A DNA stretch of 51,430 nucleotides from Peptostreptococcus stomatis DSM 17678. GTDB taxonomy: Bacteria > Bacillota > Clostridia > Peptostreptococcales > Peptostreptococcaceae. The position numbers and the translations under genes are program-made. The stretch's first letter is position 1; each line of letters opens with the position of its first letter. The DNA lies in NCBI RefSeq assembly GCF_000147675.1, contig NZ_ADGQ01000044.1, forward strand, positions 1 through 51,430, given 5' to 3'. Positions 1-9,908 of this stretch are shown in pieces. Under the pieces are notes generated by a model. That model saw only the letters and a program-made list of their open reading frames with translations. It searched no databases and was not told the DNA's origin.

Positions 1-79
1 TTTTTGCCTTTGCTATCTTGCAGTTGGCTACTAGTCTCTTGTCTGAACTACCCTATATTAAGATTTTATTAAATTCTAA
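1..79. other. Left window edge, downstream of pta
   Basis: No gene supported. This AT-rich stretch follows the pta stop codon. I see no convincing terminator hairpin with a U-run, and no reading frame with a ribosome site that enters it. Confidence 0.4.
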
Positions 80-1051
80 CTATATTAAACTCTGGCAAGC
101 TGTTATAATACTTAGCTTGTATACATCCTCTTCATTACAACCCCTTGAAAGGTCTGTAATAGGCTTATTTAACCCCTGGATAATTGGTCCCAAAGCTTCA
201 AATCCACCTAGTCTCTGAGCAATCTTGTATCCAATATTACCAGCATCTACTGATGGGAAGATAAATACATTGGCGAATCCAGCAACCTCTGAACCTGGTG
301 CCTTCTGCTTGGCTACTCTTTCAGATACTGCAGCATCAAACTGTAACTCTCCATCTATTGGAAGGTCTGGTGCTAATTCTTTTGCTATCCTAGTGGCATC
401 TTGAACCTTTGTTATAAGGTCGTGCTTAGCTGACCCCTTAGTCGATAAGCTTAGCATAGCTATCTTTGGATCTATACCAAACATCCTAGCCATTCTAGCA
501 GATTCTACTGCAACTCCTGCTAGGCCTTCAGCATCCAATTCAATATTAATAGCACAGTCTGCAAACAGGTACCTAGTGTCGCCTCTTAGCATTAGGAAAG
601 AACCACTTGTTCTTGGTACACCTGGTCTAGTCTTTATAATCTGTAGGGCTGGCCTTACTGTATCAGCAGTAGAGTGAACAGCACCACTTACCATACCATC
701 AACCTTGTCCATATATGTCAACATAGTTCCAAAGAAGTTTCCATTCTTTAATATCTCTCTAGCCTCTTCTTCACTTACCTTGCCTTTTCTTCTTTCTACA
801 AAGGCTGCTACCATCTCATCAAAGTCTGGGTATGTGTCAATATCAATAATTTCTATACCGTCTATATCAAAATTATTTTCTACAGCTACTGACTTTATAT
901 CTTCCGGCTTACCTAGTAGGACTGGTACCAATATTCCTTCCTTCTGTAGTCTGGCTGCTGCACCAAGTACTCTTGGCTCAGTTGCTTCAGGTAAAGCTAT
1001 TCTGATATTTTTACCTTCAATTTGTGCTTTTAATTCGTCAAATAATTCCAT
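80..1051 (-). CDS. pta: Phosphate acetyltransferase
   Basis: Interconverts acetyl-CoA plus phosphate with acetyl phosphate plus CoA, the first step of the Pta-AckA acetate and ATP pathway of fermenters. The 323-residue protein has the usual length of the short, single-domain Pta form. Recognisable blocks are the N-terminal IRIALPEATEPRVL, the central SGAVHSTADTVRPALQ and the C-terminal KPITDLSRG, which belong to the PTA_PTB fold and its CoA and phosphate sites. The ATG has a good ribosome site (aggagg, about 1058-1064). No ackA is in view. It is the last gene of the long minus-strand run beginning near scfB, so it may be read both from its own promoter and by readthrough. Confidence 0.95.
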   Translation of the reverse strand: MELFDELKAQIEGKNIRIALPEATEPRVLGAAARLQKEGILVPVLLGKPEDIKSVAVENNFDIDGIEIIDIDTYPDFDEMVAAFVERRKGKVSEEEAREILKNGNFFGTMLTYMDKVDGMVSGAVHSTADTVRPALQIIKTRPGVPRTSGSFLMLRGDTRYLFADCAINIELDAEGLAGVAVESARMARMFGIDPKIAMLSLSTKGSAKHDLITKVQDATRIAKELAPDLPIDGELQFDAAVSERVAKQKAPGSEVAGFANVFIFPSVDAGNIGYKIAQRLGGFEALGPIIQGLNKPITDLSRGCNEEDVYKLSIITACQSLI

Positions 1052-1085
1052 TTTCTTCCTCCTGATTACCTATTACTTTTTATAT

Positions 1086-1562
1086 TTACATGCCCTCACA
1101 ACTACCATCAAGAGAGCAAGTATTTAAATCTATGACAACACGAGTTACGGTTGGCATATATTTTCGACTAGCTCTAAATTTGCCTTCTCTAGACCTTATT
1201 AATAAGTAGGCCAAACCTGTAAAGGCAAATCCCACTAGGGCACTCAAGACTTCTAACATACTTGTTACACCTAGTGATTTCAATATATAGTATGACCCCA
1301 CTGAGCCTATTAAAAGGCCTAATAGTGGTATGCCGTATAGGATGCCCAGGGCTTTCATTACGTCGATTTGGTCCATGCTGACCTCTACCTCGTCTCCTAA
1401 CTTTGCACCTATAGTATTGTCTACTTCAACTATTATTTCTTGTGACTCTGATGACGAAGAACCTATGCACTTACCACAAGACGCACAGGCAGAGTTTCTC
1501 TGCATCTTCATCATAGCAGTTCTTTCATCTATTATTTCTACAATTCTACCTCTTTGATCCAT
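1086..1562 (-). CDS. RseC/MucC-like (SoxR-reducing system) membrane protein
   Basis: A 158-residue protein whose first half is a small soluble domain with a Cys cluster, CASCGKC (C26, C29, C32). Two hydrophobic helices follow (about 68-93 and 97-122), then a basic tail. This layout matches the RseC/MucC family (PF04246), whose members act in redox control of SoxR or sigma-E systems and, in Clostridia, often occur near Rnf electron-transfer genes. No rnf gene is visible here, so its partner is unknown. The tail holds two more cysteines (in NTCSLDGSCEG). It is 14 nt downstream of the csoR-like gene and probably co-transcribed with it. Confidence 0.75.
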   Translation of the reverse strand: MDQRGRIVEIIDERTAMMKMQRNSACASCGKCIGSSSSESQEIIVEVDNTIGAKLGDEVEVSMDQIDVMKALGILYGIPLLGLLIGSVGSYYILKSLGVTSMLEVLSALVGFAFTGLAYLLIRSREGKFRASRKYMPTVTRVVIDLNTCSLDGSCEGM

Positions 1563-1576
1563 TTTTATACCTCCTC

Positions 1577-1891
1577 TTATTTGGAGTATCTCACCATTAG
1601 TTCAATCATTTCATCAATTAGTTCTTGCTTGTCGTCCTCATTTTGTTCAATGGCTTCTTTTACACAGCCCCTGATATGATTTTCAAGGATCATATTCCCA
1701 ACGGCATTGATAGCTGACTTGGCTGCAGATATCTGTGTCAGTATATCTACACAGTATCTTTCGTTTTCAACCATACCCTGAATCCCCTTAATCTGGCCTT
1801 CTATCCTCCTCAATCTCTTTAGGAGTAGTTCCTTATCATTATTTGGATTCAAGTGTCTATCATCATGATTATTTACTGAATCAATACTCAT
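1577..1891 (-). CDS. csoR: CsoR/FrmR-family metal-sensing transcriptional repressor
   Basis: All-helical tetrameric repressor family (DUF156, PF02583) that binds operator DNA in the metal-free state. The core LLLKRLRRIEGQIKGI opens the fold. The metal fingerprint is C47 (RYCVDIL), H72 and C76 (NHIRGC). This Cys-His-Cys set is the copper(I) CsoR pattern rather than the Cys-Cys pattern of persulfide-sensing CstR or the His-rich pattern of RcnR. The start codon is 3 nt past the aspS stop and its ribosome site (aaggaa) lies in the end of aspS, so translation is probably coupled. No copper ATPase or chaperone gene is nearby, so the regulated target lies outside this window. Confidence 0.85.
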   Translation of the reverse strand: MSIDSVNNHDDRHLNPNNDKELLLKRLRRIEGQIKGIQGMVENERYCVDILTQISAAKSAINAVGNMILENHIRGCVKEAIEQNEDDKQELIDEMIELMVRYSK

Positions 1892-1894
1892 ATC

Positions 1895-3685
1895 TTATTC
1901 CTTATCTTCTATTTCTACCCTTATACTTAGCTCCTTTAACTGGTCATCTTCTGCTATACTTGGTGCATTTGTCATTGGGCAAACTGCGTTCTGGTTCTTA
2001 GGAAAGGCTATTACTTCTCTGATATTTTCAGCTCCTGCTAATAGCATTACCAACCTATCTAAACCAAATGCAATACCCCCATGAGGTGGTGTACCAAACT
2101 TGAAGGCATCTATCAAGAAACCAAACTTGTTATAGGCTTCTTCATCTGTGAAACCTAAAGCCTTAAACATCTTCTTTTGAATTTCTGCATTAGAGATTCT
2201 AATTGAGCCTCCACCTACTTCATACCCATTTAATACGATATCATAGGCTTTTGCCCTTAATTCTAATTTATTTTCTGCAGATTCTAGCTTATCAAGGTCT
2301 TCATCCATTGGTGAAGTGAATGGGTGGTGCTTGGCAACAAATCTTCCATTTTCTTCATCTTCCTCAAATATAGGAAATTCTGTCACCCATAATAGGTTAA
2401 ACTGGTTAGGATCTGCTAGACCCAACTTGTCTGCTACTGCTATTCTAACCTGGCCCAAGGCATCATATACTACAGGGTCCTTATCTGCCACAAACAGTAG
2501 TAGGTCGCCTGACTTGGCATCCATAGCTCCTGTTATCTTGGCTAATTCTTCTTCTGTAAAAAATTTTGCTATTGGAGAAGTAACTCCTTCATCAGTAATC
2601 TTCATCCAGGCTAGACCCTTGGCCCTGTATGTTTTTGCATGGTCTTCCAGGTGGCTGATGGCCTTCCTAGTAAAGTGATCTGCCCCACCTACTACATTTA
2701 TACCCCTTACTGAGCTACCTGGCTTAGTAGAGTCGGAAAATACCTTAAAACCACAGTCTGCTACTATATTTGATATATTTACAAATTCTAATCCATACCT
2801 AGTGTCTGGCTTGTCAGACCCATACTTATCCATGGCATCTGCATAAGTCATCCTAGGAAATGGTGTAACTATATCTCTGTCAAGGACCTTCTTAAAAATG
2901 TCCTTTACCAAACCTTCCATTATCGTCATTACATCATTTTCTTCTACAAATGACATTTCACAGTCTATCTGAGTAAATTCCGGCTGTCTGTCAGCCCTTA
3001 GGTCTTCATCCCTAAAACACTTTACTATCTGGAAGTACCTATCCATACCAGACACCATTAATAGCTGCTTGTATAGCTGTGGTGACTGTGGTAGGGCATA
3101 GAACTTACCTTCATTTACCCTTGATGGTACAAGATAGTCTCTTGCCCCCTCTGGAGTCGGTTTTACCAAGAAAGGTGTCTCTATTTCACAGAAGTCATTG
3201 TCTGACAGGTAGTTCCTAACTACATTCGCTACCTTATGTCTTAGCATCAAGTTCTTCTGCATCTTTGGCTTTCTAAGGTCCAGGTACCTGTACTTTAACC
3301 TTAGAGCCTCACTTACTTCATCGTCATCCTTGATGTATATAGGTGGTGTCTGCGATTCATTTAAGACCCTTAGTTCTTCTGCAAATACTTCTATTTCACC
3401 AGTTGGTATATTAGGGTTTTTAGACTGTCTCTCTAATACTTTACCCCTAACTCCTATTACATATTCACTACCTAGCTTTTCTGCTTTTTCAAAAGCTTCT
3501 TTGCTTACTTCCGTATCGAATACAATTTGGGATATTCCTCCCCTATCTCTTAGATCAACAAAGACTAGTCCACCTAGATTTCTCTTTTTCTGGACCCATC
3601 CCATTAATACTACTTCTTTGCCTATATCAGAAGATCTCAAGTCCCCTGCGTAACAAGTTCTCTTCATTCCCTTTAAATTATCCAA
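1895..3685 (-). CDS. aspS: Aspartyl-tRNA synthetase
   Basis: Class IIb synthetase charging tRNA-Asp in the cytoplasm. Visible parts are the N-terminal OB anticodon domain (VVLMGWVQKKRNLGGLVF), motif 2 (FRDEDLRADRQPEFTQID), the bacterial GAD insertion around FTRKAISHLEDHAKTYRAKG, and motif 3 (GIAFGLDRLVMLL). I chose the TTG at 3685, giving MDNLKGMKRTCYAG and 596 residues. A strong ggagg at 3694-3698 lies 8 nt before it, and this start avoids overlap with hisS. The frame is open to an ATG at 3712 that has no better site, and the ATG at 3667 has its purine run too close. The gene is 17 nt downstream of hisS. Confidence 0.95.
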   Translation of the reverse strand: MDNLKGMKRTCYAGDLRSSDIGKEVVLMGWVQKKRNLGGLVFVDLRDRGGISQIVFDTEVSKEAFEKAEKLGSEYVIGVRGKVLERQSKNPNIPTGEIEVFAEELRVLNESQTPPIYIKDDDEVSEALRLKYRYLDLRKPKMQKNLMLRHKVANVVRNYLSDNDFCEIETPFLVKPTPEGARDYLVPSRVNEGKFYALPQSPQLYKQLLMVSGMDRYFQIVKCFRDEDLRADRQPEFTQIDCEMSFVEENDVMTIMEGLVKDIFKKVLDRDIVTPFPRMTYADAMDKYGSDKPDTRYGLEFVNISNIVADCGFKVFSDSTKPGSSVRGINVVGGADHFTRKAISHLEDHAKTYRAKGLAWMKITDEGVTSPIAKFFTEEELAKITGAMDAKSGDLLLFVADKDPVVYDALGQVRIAVADKLGLADPNQFNLLWVTEFPIFEEDEENGRFVAKHHPFTSPMDEDLDKLESAENKLELRAKAYDIVLNGYEVGGGSIRISNAEIQKKMFKALGFTDEEAYNKFGFLIDAFKFGTPPHGGIAFGLDRLVMLLAGAENIREVIAFPKNQNAVCPMTNAPSIAEDDQLKELSIRVEIEDKE

Positions 3686-3701
3686 TGCCTCTACCTCCAA
3701 A

Positions 3702-4964
3702 TTATAGTACACTTCTTAGCTCATTAACTAATTCACTGATTTTTATCAATTTCTGGTCACCTGTTTCCATATTTTTCAGAGTGGCCTTATCCTTGTCTAA
3801 CTCATCATCCCCAATTACAATCGTATACTTTGCATTTATCTTGTTCGAATACTTAAACTGGGCCTTTAGACTCCTATCAAGGTGGTCCTTGTCAGCTGAT
3901 ATATGATTTTCTCTTAAGTCTTTTAGAATACTAAATGACTTCAACTTAGCCTTGTCTCCTATAGTTACCACAAATATATCTGTATGGTTAGGGTTGCCGA
4001 TTTCAACCCCATTGGCTTCAAGTGTTAACAAGAGTCTTTCTGCCCCTAGCCCAAAGCCTATACCACTATAGCCACTCGGTCCACCGATTTGCTCAACCAG
4101 ACCGTCATACCTACCCCCACCACATACTGTAGACTGGGCTCCCAGATCGTTTGATATTATTTCAAAAGCTGTCCTCTTATAGTAGTCCAAACCTCTTACT
4201 ATCTTCTTATCAACCACATATTTTATGTTCATCTCGTCTAAGTATGCTTTTAACTGCTTAAAGTGGTCCTTGCAATTGTCACACAAGTGGTCTGCCATCA
4301 ATGGTATATCCACTATATTGGCCTGGCAAGTTTCATTCTTACAGTCTATTACCCTCATAGGGTTCTTGTCTCTTCTATCATTACACAGGTCACATAGGAC
4401 ATCAGCCTTGGTTGCTAGATAGTCCTTTAATAGCCTGTTGTATTCTTCCCTACAAACTGGACATCCAACTGAGTTGATAGATACTGTCAGGTCTTTTAGG
4501 CCAGCCTCTCCCAAAAACTGCATGGCCAAGGAAATTACCTCTGCATCCAGTGAAGGTGTATCACTACCGATAGCCTCTACACCAAACTGGTGAAACTGTC
4601 TCTGCCTACCTGACTGGGGTCTTTCATACCTGAAACATGGTGTGATATAGAAAAGCTTGGTAGGCTGGGTCTCAGCATACATCTTATTTTCGATGAAGGC
4701 CCTTATTACACCGGCTGTACCTTCAGGCTTTAGTGTAAGGTCCCTATCCCCCCTATCCTTGAAAGTATACATTTCCTTTTGAACTATATCAGTAGTATCA
4801 CCTACACCCCTCTTGAAGAGTTCTGTGTGTTCAAATACAGGTGTCCTAATTTCTTCATATCCATATAGTCTGCACAAGTCTCTGAATTTTTCTTCTAAAT
4901 AATTCCATTTATAGGCTTCTGCAGGTATTATATCCTTAGTTCCTCTTGGTGCTTTTGTTAACAT
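3702..4964 (-). CDS. hisS: Histidyl-tRNA synthetase
   Basis: Class IIa synthetase of 420 residues, the normal bacterial length. The N-terminus (APRGTKDIIP) is typical. Motif 2 is FRYERPQSGRQRQFHQFG, the histidine-specific block reads RGLDYYKRTAFEI, and motif 3 is GIGFGLGAERLLL. The C-terminal anticodon domain follows. A central zinc-like cysteine group is visible (CPVCREEY and CDLCNDRR, then CDNCKDH), as in many clostridial HisRS. The ribosome site aaggagg is 8 nt before the ATG. The start overlaps the end of hemZ by 29 nt, so the two are translationally close and in one operon with aspS. Confidence 0.96.
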   Translation of the reverse strand: MLTKAPRGTKDIIPAEAYKWNYLEEKFRDLCRLYGYEEIRTPVFEHTELFKRGVGDTTDIVQKEMYTFKDRGDRDLTLKPEGTAGVIRAFIENKMYAETQPTKLFYITPCFRYERPQSGRQRQFHQFGVEAIGSDTPSLDAEVISLAMQFLGEAGLKDLTVSINSVGCPVCREEYNRLLKDYLATKADVLCDLCNDRRDKNPMRVIDCKNETCQANIVDIPLMADHLCDNCKDHFKQLKAYLDEMNIKYVVDKKIVRGLDYYKRTAFEIISNDLGAQSTVCGGGRYDGLVEQIGGPSGYSGIGFGLGAERLLLTLEANGVEIGNPNHTDIFVVTIGDKAKLKSFSILKDLRENHISADKDHLDRSLKAQFKYSNKINAKYTIVIGDDELDKDKATLKNMETGDQKLIKISELVNELRSVL

Positions 4965-6495
4965 TTTTTGCTACCTCCTTATACTTCTTATCTATCATTT
5001 CATCGATTCTAGCTAGATAATGGTCTAGGTTCTTTACATCATCTACTCTTTCTATACGATTTTCATCCAGGTATACAAACTTGGAAACTGCCCCTGCCCC
5101 AATAGCATAGTTGGACTGTTTTTCCTCCATAATCTGCATATTGTATAGGCATTCATAGCCAGGTTTTGCATAACCTATGTTTTCCAGGTTGCCCAGCATA
5201 TGTTTTTGCCTGTACATGTAGTATGGCTTGTAGCCATTTTCCTCCATATAAGTCCTGGAAATATCTATCATTTCAACCATATTCCTATAGTTGGTCAAGT
5301 CATTTTTATGGTCTTGCAAATTTATATTTAAGTCTGAAGCCCTCTTAAGTGCCAGTGTATGAACTGTCACACTCTCTGGGTCCAGGTCTATAATTTTTTT
5401 CATGGTCTCCTCAACCATGGCTGGACTTTCACCTGGTAGACCCAGTATCAGGTCCATATTTATATTGTCAAAACCCAGGTTTCTTGCCATATGATAGCAG
5501 TCCACTATATCTTCAACACTATGTTTCCTGCCAATCCTATCCAGGCTGACCTGGTTCATGGTCTGTGGATTTATACTAATCCTGGTCACACCATGTTTTT
5601 TAAGGACTTTTAACTTGTCCCTTGTTATGGTATCTGGCCTTCCAGCCTCAACAGTAAACTCTTTAATCTTCGTCAGGTCTAGGATTTTAAATAGGTTTGT
5701 TATCAGGTAATCCATATCCTTGGCCTCTAGACTAGTCGGTGTACCCCCTCCTATATATATGCTTTCGATAGTCTTACCAAAGTCTTCTATAATAGACTCG
5801 ATACCTCTAGCCTCTTTTAATAGGGTATCAACATATGACTCCCTATGCTGGCCATACTTATCCAGGCTATGAGATGGGAAGGAGCAATACAGGCACCTGG
5901 TTGGGCAAAAGGGTATGCTCAAGTAAAGTGATATCTTGTCCTCTGAAGTAGGATATATAAAGGGTCTCTCTCTATTGGCTATATCCATAATCAGGTCTAG
6001 TTTCTCCTGAGATATAAGGTATTCTTCCTTCATAAAGTCACTTATTTCCTGGTCGCTTTTTCCTTGGTCCATAAGACTGTGTATCAGCTTTACTGGCCTG
6101 ATACCAGTTAAAATTCCCCACGGAACATTTGCATCATACTTCTTATTCAAGTAATCAAACATTGACCTTTGTATAAGTCTTTTTGATATAGTCTTAATAT
6201 CATTATCTATTTTTTTATTTCTTTTTTCAAACTTTTTTTCATAATCTACTAGGTCTATGTCTTGCGAAAGTTCTTTTTCATACAGGACTTGGCCATCCTT
6301 AAGAACCTGGCTCTTAGTAAGTATACTCACCCTGTCAGGACCATGGTCTATATCCAATTTATTGACCAAAAGTTCACCCTCTCTATTAACGCCAAAATCT
6401 TCTGAGCATTCTATAAAAGAAAACTCAGAAGAGAATAGCTTTAGAAATTCGGATATTTCGTACCTATAATTATGCCCCTGCAATAATATATACAT
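4936..6495 (-). CDS. hemZ: HemZ-type radical SAM protein (coproporphyrinogen III oxidase-like)
   Basis: Member of the oxygen-independent coproporphyrinogen oxidase (HemN) superfamily, subgroup HemZ (about 500 residues; here 519). The radical SAM cluster motif is C197-x3-C201-x2-C204 in PFCPTRCLYC, followed by YIGGGTPTSL and MDLILGLPGES, which are diagnostic of the HemN/HemZ core. The N-terminal 180 residues are the extra domain typical of HemZ. No other heme genes are present, so whether it makes porphyrin here or serves another radical reaction is open. The ATG directly abuts the stop of the upstream MBL gene, which supports coupled translation. Confidence 0.92.
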   Translation of the reverse strand: MYILLQGHNYRYEISEFLKLFSSEFSFIECSEDFGVNREGELLVNKLDIDHGPDRVSILTKSQVLKDGQVLYEKELSQDIDLVDYEKKFEKRNKKIDNDIKTISKRLIQRSMFDYLNKKYDANVPWGILTGIRPVKLIHSLMDQGKSDQEISDFMKEEYLISQEKLDLIMDIANRERPFIYPTSEDKISLYLSIPFCPTRCLYCSFPSHSLDKYGQHRESYVDTLLKEARGIESIIEDFGKTIESIYIGGGTPTSLEAKDMDYLITNLFKILDLTKIKEFTVEAGRPDTITRDKLKVLKKHGVTRISINPQTMNQVSLDRIGRKHSVEDIVDCYHMARNLGFDNINMDLILGLPGESPAMVEETMKKIIDLDPESVTVHTLALKRASDLNINLQDHKNDLTNYRNMVEMIDISRTYMEENGYKPYYMYRQKHMLGNLENIGYAKPGYECLYNMQIMEEKQSNYAIGAGAVSKFVYLDENRIERVDDVKNLDHYLARIDEMIDKKYKEVAKNVNKSTKRN

Positions 6496-7122
6496 CTATA
6501 CCACCAATTTCATATAATAATTTTCTTGTTTTTCAATACCTATAGTACTGACTGGCCCATGACCAGGATATACTACTAGGTCATTTTCCATCTTGCTTAA
6601 TTTTTTTAGGGACTTCAGTATTACCTTGTAGTCTCCACCATAGAAGTCTGTCCTACCTATTGATCCTGCAAATAAGGTATCACCGGTAAACATATCCATA
6701 CCAATCCTTATACACATGCCACCCTTAGTGTGACCTGGTGTAGCTATAAAGGTAAAAGTATGGTTTCCTACCTTTAATTTTTCCTTATCAGTTACATAAA
6801 CATCAGCTTCAAACTCTATTCTTCTTCTGAAAAGCTCGTGACTCATGTTCTTGTTAGCATCATTTAGCATTTCTTTTTCATCTTGATGGGCTAAAATCTT
6901 AGCACCTGTTAATTTTTTTAATTCAAGGACGTCACCTATATGGTCAGCATGACCATGAGTCAACATTATGTATTTGACATCTAGATTCTTATCCTTTATA
7001 AACTTTTTTTCTTCATCTATGCTTAAAGATGGATCTATTACTACTGCTTCTAGAGTCTCCTCATCATAGCAAATATAAGTATTTTCTCCCATCATCATAT
7101 CTGTAATTGCCTTAATTTTCAT
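6496..7122 (-). CDS. MBL-fold metallohydrolase (glyoxalase II-like)
   Basis: A 208-residue metallo-beta-lactamase-fold enzyme of the short hydroxyacylglutathione-hydrolase-like type. The zinc motif is THGHADHIGD (H56, H58, D60, H61). Further metal positions are in TPGHTKGG and FTGDTLFAGSIGRTD, and the last is in VYPGHGP. Family members hydrolyse thioesters such as S-lactoylglutathione or related thiols; the substrate here is unknown. The gene lies between dtd and hemZ, and its stop codon touches the hemZ ATG. This position between dtd and hemZ is familiar from clostridial genomes. Confidence 0.88.
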   Translation of the reverse strand: MKIKAITDMMMGENTYICYDEETLEAVVIDPSLSIDEEKKFIKDKNLDVKYIMLTHGHADHIGDVLELKKLTGAKILAHQDEKEMLNDANKNMSHELFRRRIEFEADVYVTDKEKLKVGNHTFTFIATPGHTKGGMCIRIGMDMFTGDTLFAGSIGRTDFYGGDYKVILKSLKKLSKMENDLVVYPGHGPVSTIGIEKQENYYMKLVV

Positions 7123-7139
7123 CTATATTTAAACCCTTC

Positions 7140-7589
7140 CTAGAAATTTTTCTTAGAATCAATCAACAAGGTTACCGGTCCATCATTTACCAGTTCTACC
7201 ATCATATGGGACCTAAACTTACCTGTATGGGTATCGACCCCCATGGCCCTGGCCTTGTCGACAAATTTTTGGTAAAAGTCATCTGCCATATCTGGTCTGG
7301 CAGCTTCACTAAAACCTGGACGCCTACCCTTTCTACAATCTCCAAAAAGGGTAAACTGGCTAACAACCAAGAGCTGACCACCTACATCCAAAAGTGATAG
7401 GTTCATCTTATCATCCTGGTCTTCAAATATTCTAAGGTTGACTATCTTGTCAACCATATAGTCTATATCCTTAGTTGTGTCATCCTGGCCAACACCCAAG
7501 AGTACCATCAGCCCCTTGTCTATTTGTCCTACTAACTGGTTTTCAACCTCTACCTTAGATCTCGCAACTCTCTGTACCACTGCCCTCAT
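7140..7589 (-). CDS. dtd: D-aminoacyl-tRNA deacylase
   Basis: Removes D-amino acids (and glycine from mischarged tRNA-Ala) from tRNA. The protein is 149 residues, the standard DTD size. It starts [15 protein letters not shown] and carries both signature active-site blocks: SQFTLFGD (family SQxTL motif) near the middle and [10 protein letters not shown] (NxGPVT motif) near the end. It is placed 11 nt downstream of relA, an arrangement widespread in Firmicutes, and belongs to the translation and stress operon here. Confidence 0.96.
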   Translation of the reverse strand: MRAVVQRVARSKVEVENQLVGQIDKGLMVLLGVGQDDTTKDIDYMVDKIVNLRIFEDQDDKMNLSLLDVGGQLLVVSQFTLFGDCRKGRRPGFSEAARPDMADDFYQKFVDKARAMGVDTHTGKFRSHMMVELVNDGPVTLLIDSKKNF

Positions 7590-7600
7590 TATAGCTACTC

Positions 7601-9826
7601 CTATCTGCCTTGTACCCTATAGGCTTCTTCTACACCCGGTATATTCTTCATCTTTTTGATAAGCTTGTTTAATTCTTCCATACCAACTACCTCAACTGAT
7701 AGGTCTATTGTGACACCAATATCAGTACCCTTTCTGGCATAAATTCCAACTAAACCAACCTTTTCATTGGATATAACATGGGTAACTTCGTTTATAATAC
7801 CCCTTCTATCGTTGGCCTTTAATTGTAGCTCGGCTTCAAATTTTGATTTTATATCCTCTATCCATGATACCTTAACCATTCTTGGAGCATTCTTTTCCTT
7901 GTCTCTAAGGACATTCTCACAATCTGTCCTGTGAACTGCTACTCCCCTACCCCTAGTGATGTAACCTACGATTTCATCACCTGGAAGCGGACTACAACAC
8001 TTGGCAAACCTAACATATATACCATCTAGTCCATCGACCTTTACACCAGTATGCCTCTTTTCAGTCTTCTTAGAAGTATACTTGCTCTTTTCCGGATCAA
8101 CTATATTATGGGCTACAACCTCTTCTTCCAGGTTAGCCTTCTGTTCTTTTTCTAACTTTCTTTCTTCCCTGGTAATCTCATCCTTTACCTTGTTAACTAC
8201 ATGGTTAGCTACAATACCACCATAGCCTATAGTAGCTAAAAAGTCATCGTAGTCTGGTTGGTTGAATCTGACTGCGACTTCCTTAATGGCAGCCATTACC
8301 TTGTTATCATTCCTGCTTAAATTATTTCTTGAAAGTTCCTTGTCCAGGATAGCAAGACCTCTTTCAATGTTTTCTTCTCGCCTTTCCTTCTTAAAGAACT
8401 GTTTTATCTTATTTCTTGCATTTGGAGTCTTGACCAGGTTCATCCAGTCCCTACTAGGACCTAGAGAATTTGCAGATGTAAGTATCTCCACTATTTGGCC
8501 ATTTTTAAGCTTGTATTCTAATGGCACAATCCTACCATTTACCTTGGCCCCTACACACTTATTACCCACCTTGGAATGGATCCTATAGGCAAAGTCTATA
8601 GGTGTAGCTCCATTTGGTAATTCCAAAACATCTCCCTGGGGTGTAAATACATACACCTGGGCATTAAATACATCCTCTTTTAGGGCATCTAGGAATTCAT
8701 ATGGGTCAGTTACATCCTTCTCCCATTCCATCATCTGCCTCAACCACTGAAGTCTCCTATCGACATCACTAAGACTATTGTCAGTAACACCCTCCTTGTA
8801 CTTCCAATGGGCGGCTATACCAAATTCAGCCACATTATGCATTTCATAAGTCCTTATCTGGATTTCAACCGGCTCACCATCGGAACCTATAACTGTAGTA
8901 TGGAGTGACTGGTACATGTTTGGCTTTGGCATGGCTATATAGTCCTTGAACCTACCTGGAATTGGCTTCCATAGGGTATGGACCTCACCAAGAACTGCAT
9001 AACAGTCCCTGTCCGTATCCACTAAAACCCTGACGGCTGTCAAGTCATATATCTCGTCAAAGCTCTTATTCTTCTTTTTCATCTTTTTGAATATGCTGTA
9101 AAAATGTTTAGGACGGCCGTAAACATCACATTCTACACCCTTATCATCCATATCCTTTTTTATTATAGTTACTATTTCATCTATATAAGCTTCTCTTTGC
9201 TCTCTCTTCTTATTAACCCTATTGACAAGTTCATAATATTCATCTGGATACAAAAACCTAAAAGCCAGGTCCTCTAACTCCCACTTGATAGTAGATATAC
9301 CCAGCCTATGTGCTATACCAGCATATATGTCTAGGGTCTCTTGGGCCTTGTACTTTACCTTATTGCTATCCATATACTCTAGAGTTCTCATATTATGAAG
9401 TCTATCTGACAGTTTAATCAGCATGACCCTCATGTCCTTGGCCATAGCCATAAACATCTTTCTTAGGTTGCTGGCCTGAGACTCTTCCTTAGTCATATAC
9501 TTGATCTTACCAAGCTTGGTAACCCCGTCTACCAGGGCAGCTACATCCTTGCCAAACATCTCTTCTATGTCTGCCTCTTCAAAATCAGTATCCTCTACAA
9601 CATCATGAAGTAAGCCTCCACATATTGTATCTATATCCAATTCCATATCAGCCAGTATATTAGCTACAGCTACCGGATGAATAATATATGGTTCTCCAGA
9701 CTTTCTAAATTGGTCCTTATGGGCCTCCTTAGCTAAATTATACGCTCTTACTACCTTATCTATATCAGCATTAGGCGCATATGCTTTTATCTTTTCTATT
9801 AAATTTTGTATTCTATCATCGTACAT
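7601..9826 (-). CDS. relA: Bifunctional (p)ppGpp synthetase/hydrolase (RelA/SpoT)
   Basis: Long RSH enzyme of 741 residues controlling the stringent response. Domains in order: HD hydrolase (HDVVEDT, H74-D75, with [10 protein letters not shown] after it), synthetase ([18 protein letters not shown] and [10 protein letters not shown]), TGS ([27 protein letters not shown]), a Cys/His-containing linker ([17 protein letters not shown]), and a C-terminal ACT domain. The intact HD residues argue for both synthesis and hydrolysis. I placed the start at the ATG at 9826 because gaggggtga precedes it by 4 nt; the frame is open 5 codons further up to 9841, but the ribosome site would lie inside that extension. 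Confidence 0.95.
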   Translation of the reverse strand: MYDDRIQNLIEKIKAYAPNADIDKVVRAYNLAKEAHKDQFRKSGEPYIIHPVAVANILADMELDIDTICGGLLHDVVEDTDFEEADIEEMFGKDVAALVDGVTKLGKIKYMTKEESQASNLRKMFMAMAKDMRVMLIKLSDRLHNMRTLEYMDSNKVKYKAQETLDIYAGIAHRLGISTIKWELEDLAFRFLYPDEYYELVNRVNKKREQREAYIDEIVTIIKKDMDDKGVECDVYGRPKHFYSIFKKMKKKNKSFDEIYDLTAVRVLVDTDRDCYAVLGEVHTLWKPIPGRFKDYIAMPKPNMYQSLHTTVIGSDGEPVEIQIRTYEMHNVAEFGIAAHWKYKEGVTDNSLSDVDRRLQWLRQMMEWEKDVTDPYEFLDALKEDVFNAQVYVFTPQGDVLELPNGATPIDFAYRIHSKVGNKCVGAKVNGRIVPLEYKLKNGQIVEILTSANSLGPSRDWMNLVKTPNARNKIKQFFKKERREENIERGLAILDKELSRNNLSRNDNKVMAAIKEVAVRFNQPDYDDFLATIGYGGIVANHVVNKVKDEITREERKLEKEQKANLEEEVVAHNIVDPEKSKYTSKKTEKRHTGVKVDGLDGIYVRFAKCCSPLPGDEIVGYITRGRGVAVHRTDCENVLRDKEKNAPRMVKVSWIEDIKSKFEAELQLKANDRRGIINEVTHVISNEKVGLVGIYARKGTDIGVTIDLSVEVVGMEELNKLIKKMKNIPGVEEAYRVQGR

Positions 9827-9908
9827 AAAATCACCCCTCATACTAAATATACTGGAAGTTAGTAAGGCTAAAAGAAATTTAAACTCGACTAGTTCCTTTA
9901 TCTATTAA

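Noticed and set aside
705-1127. 140-codon plus-strand frame over the start of pta
   Set aside because: Antisense shadow of a well-supported housekeeping gene, Ser/Ile-rich composition, no ribosome site.
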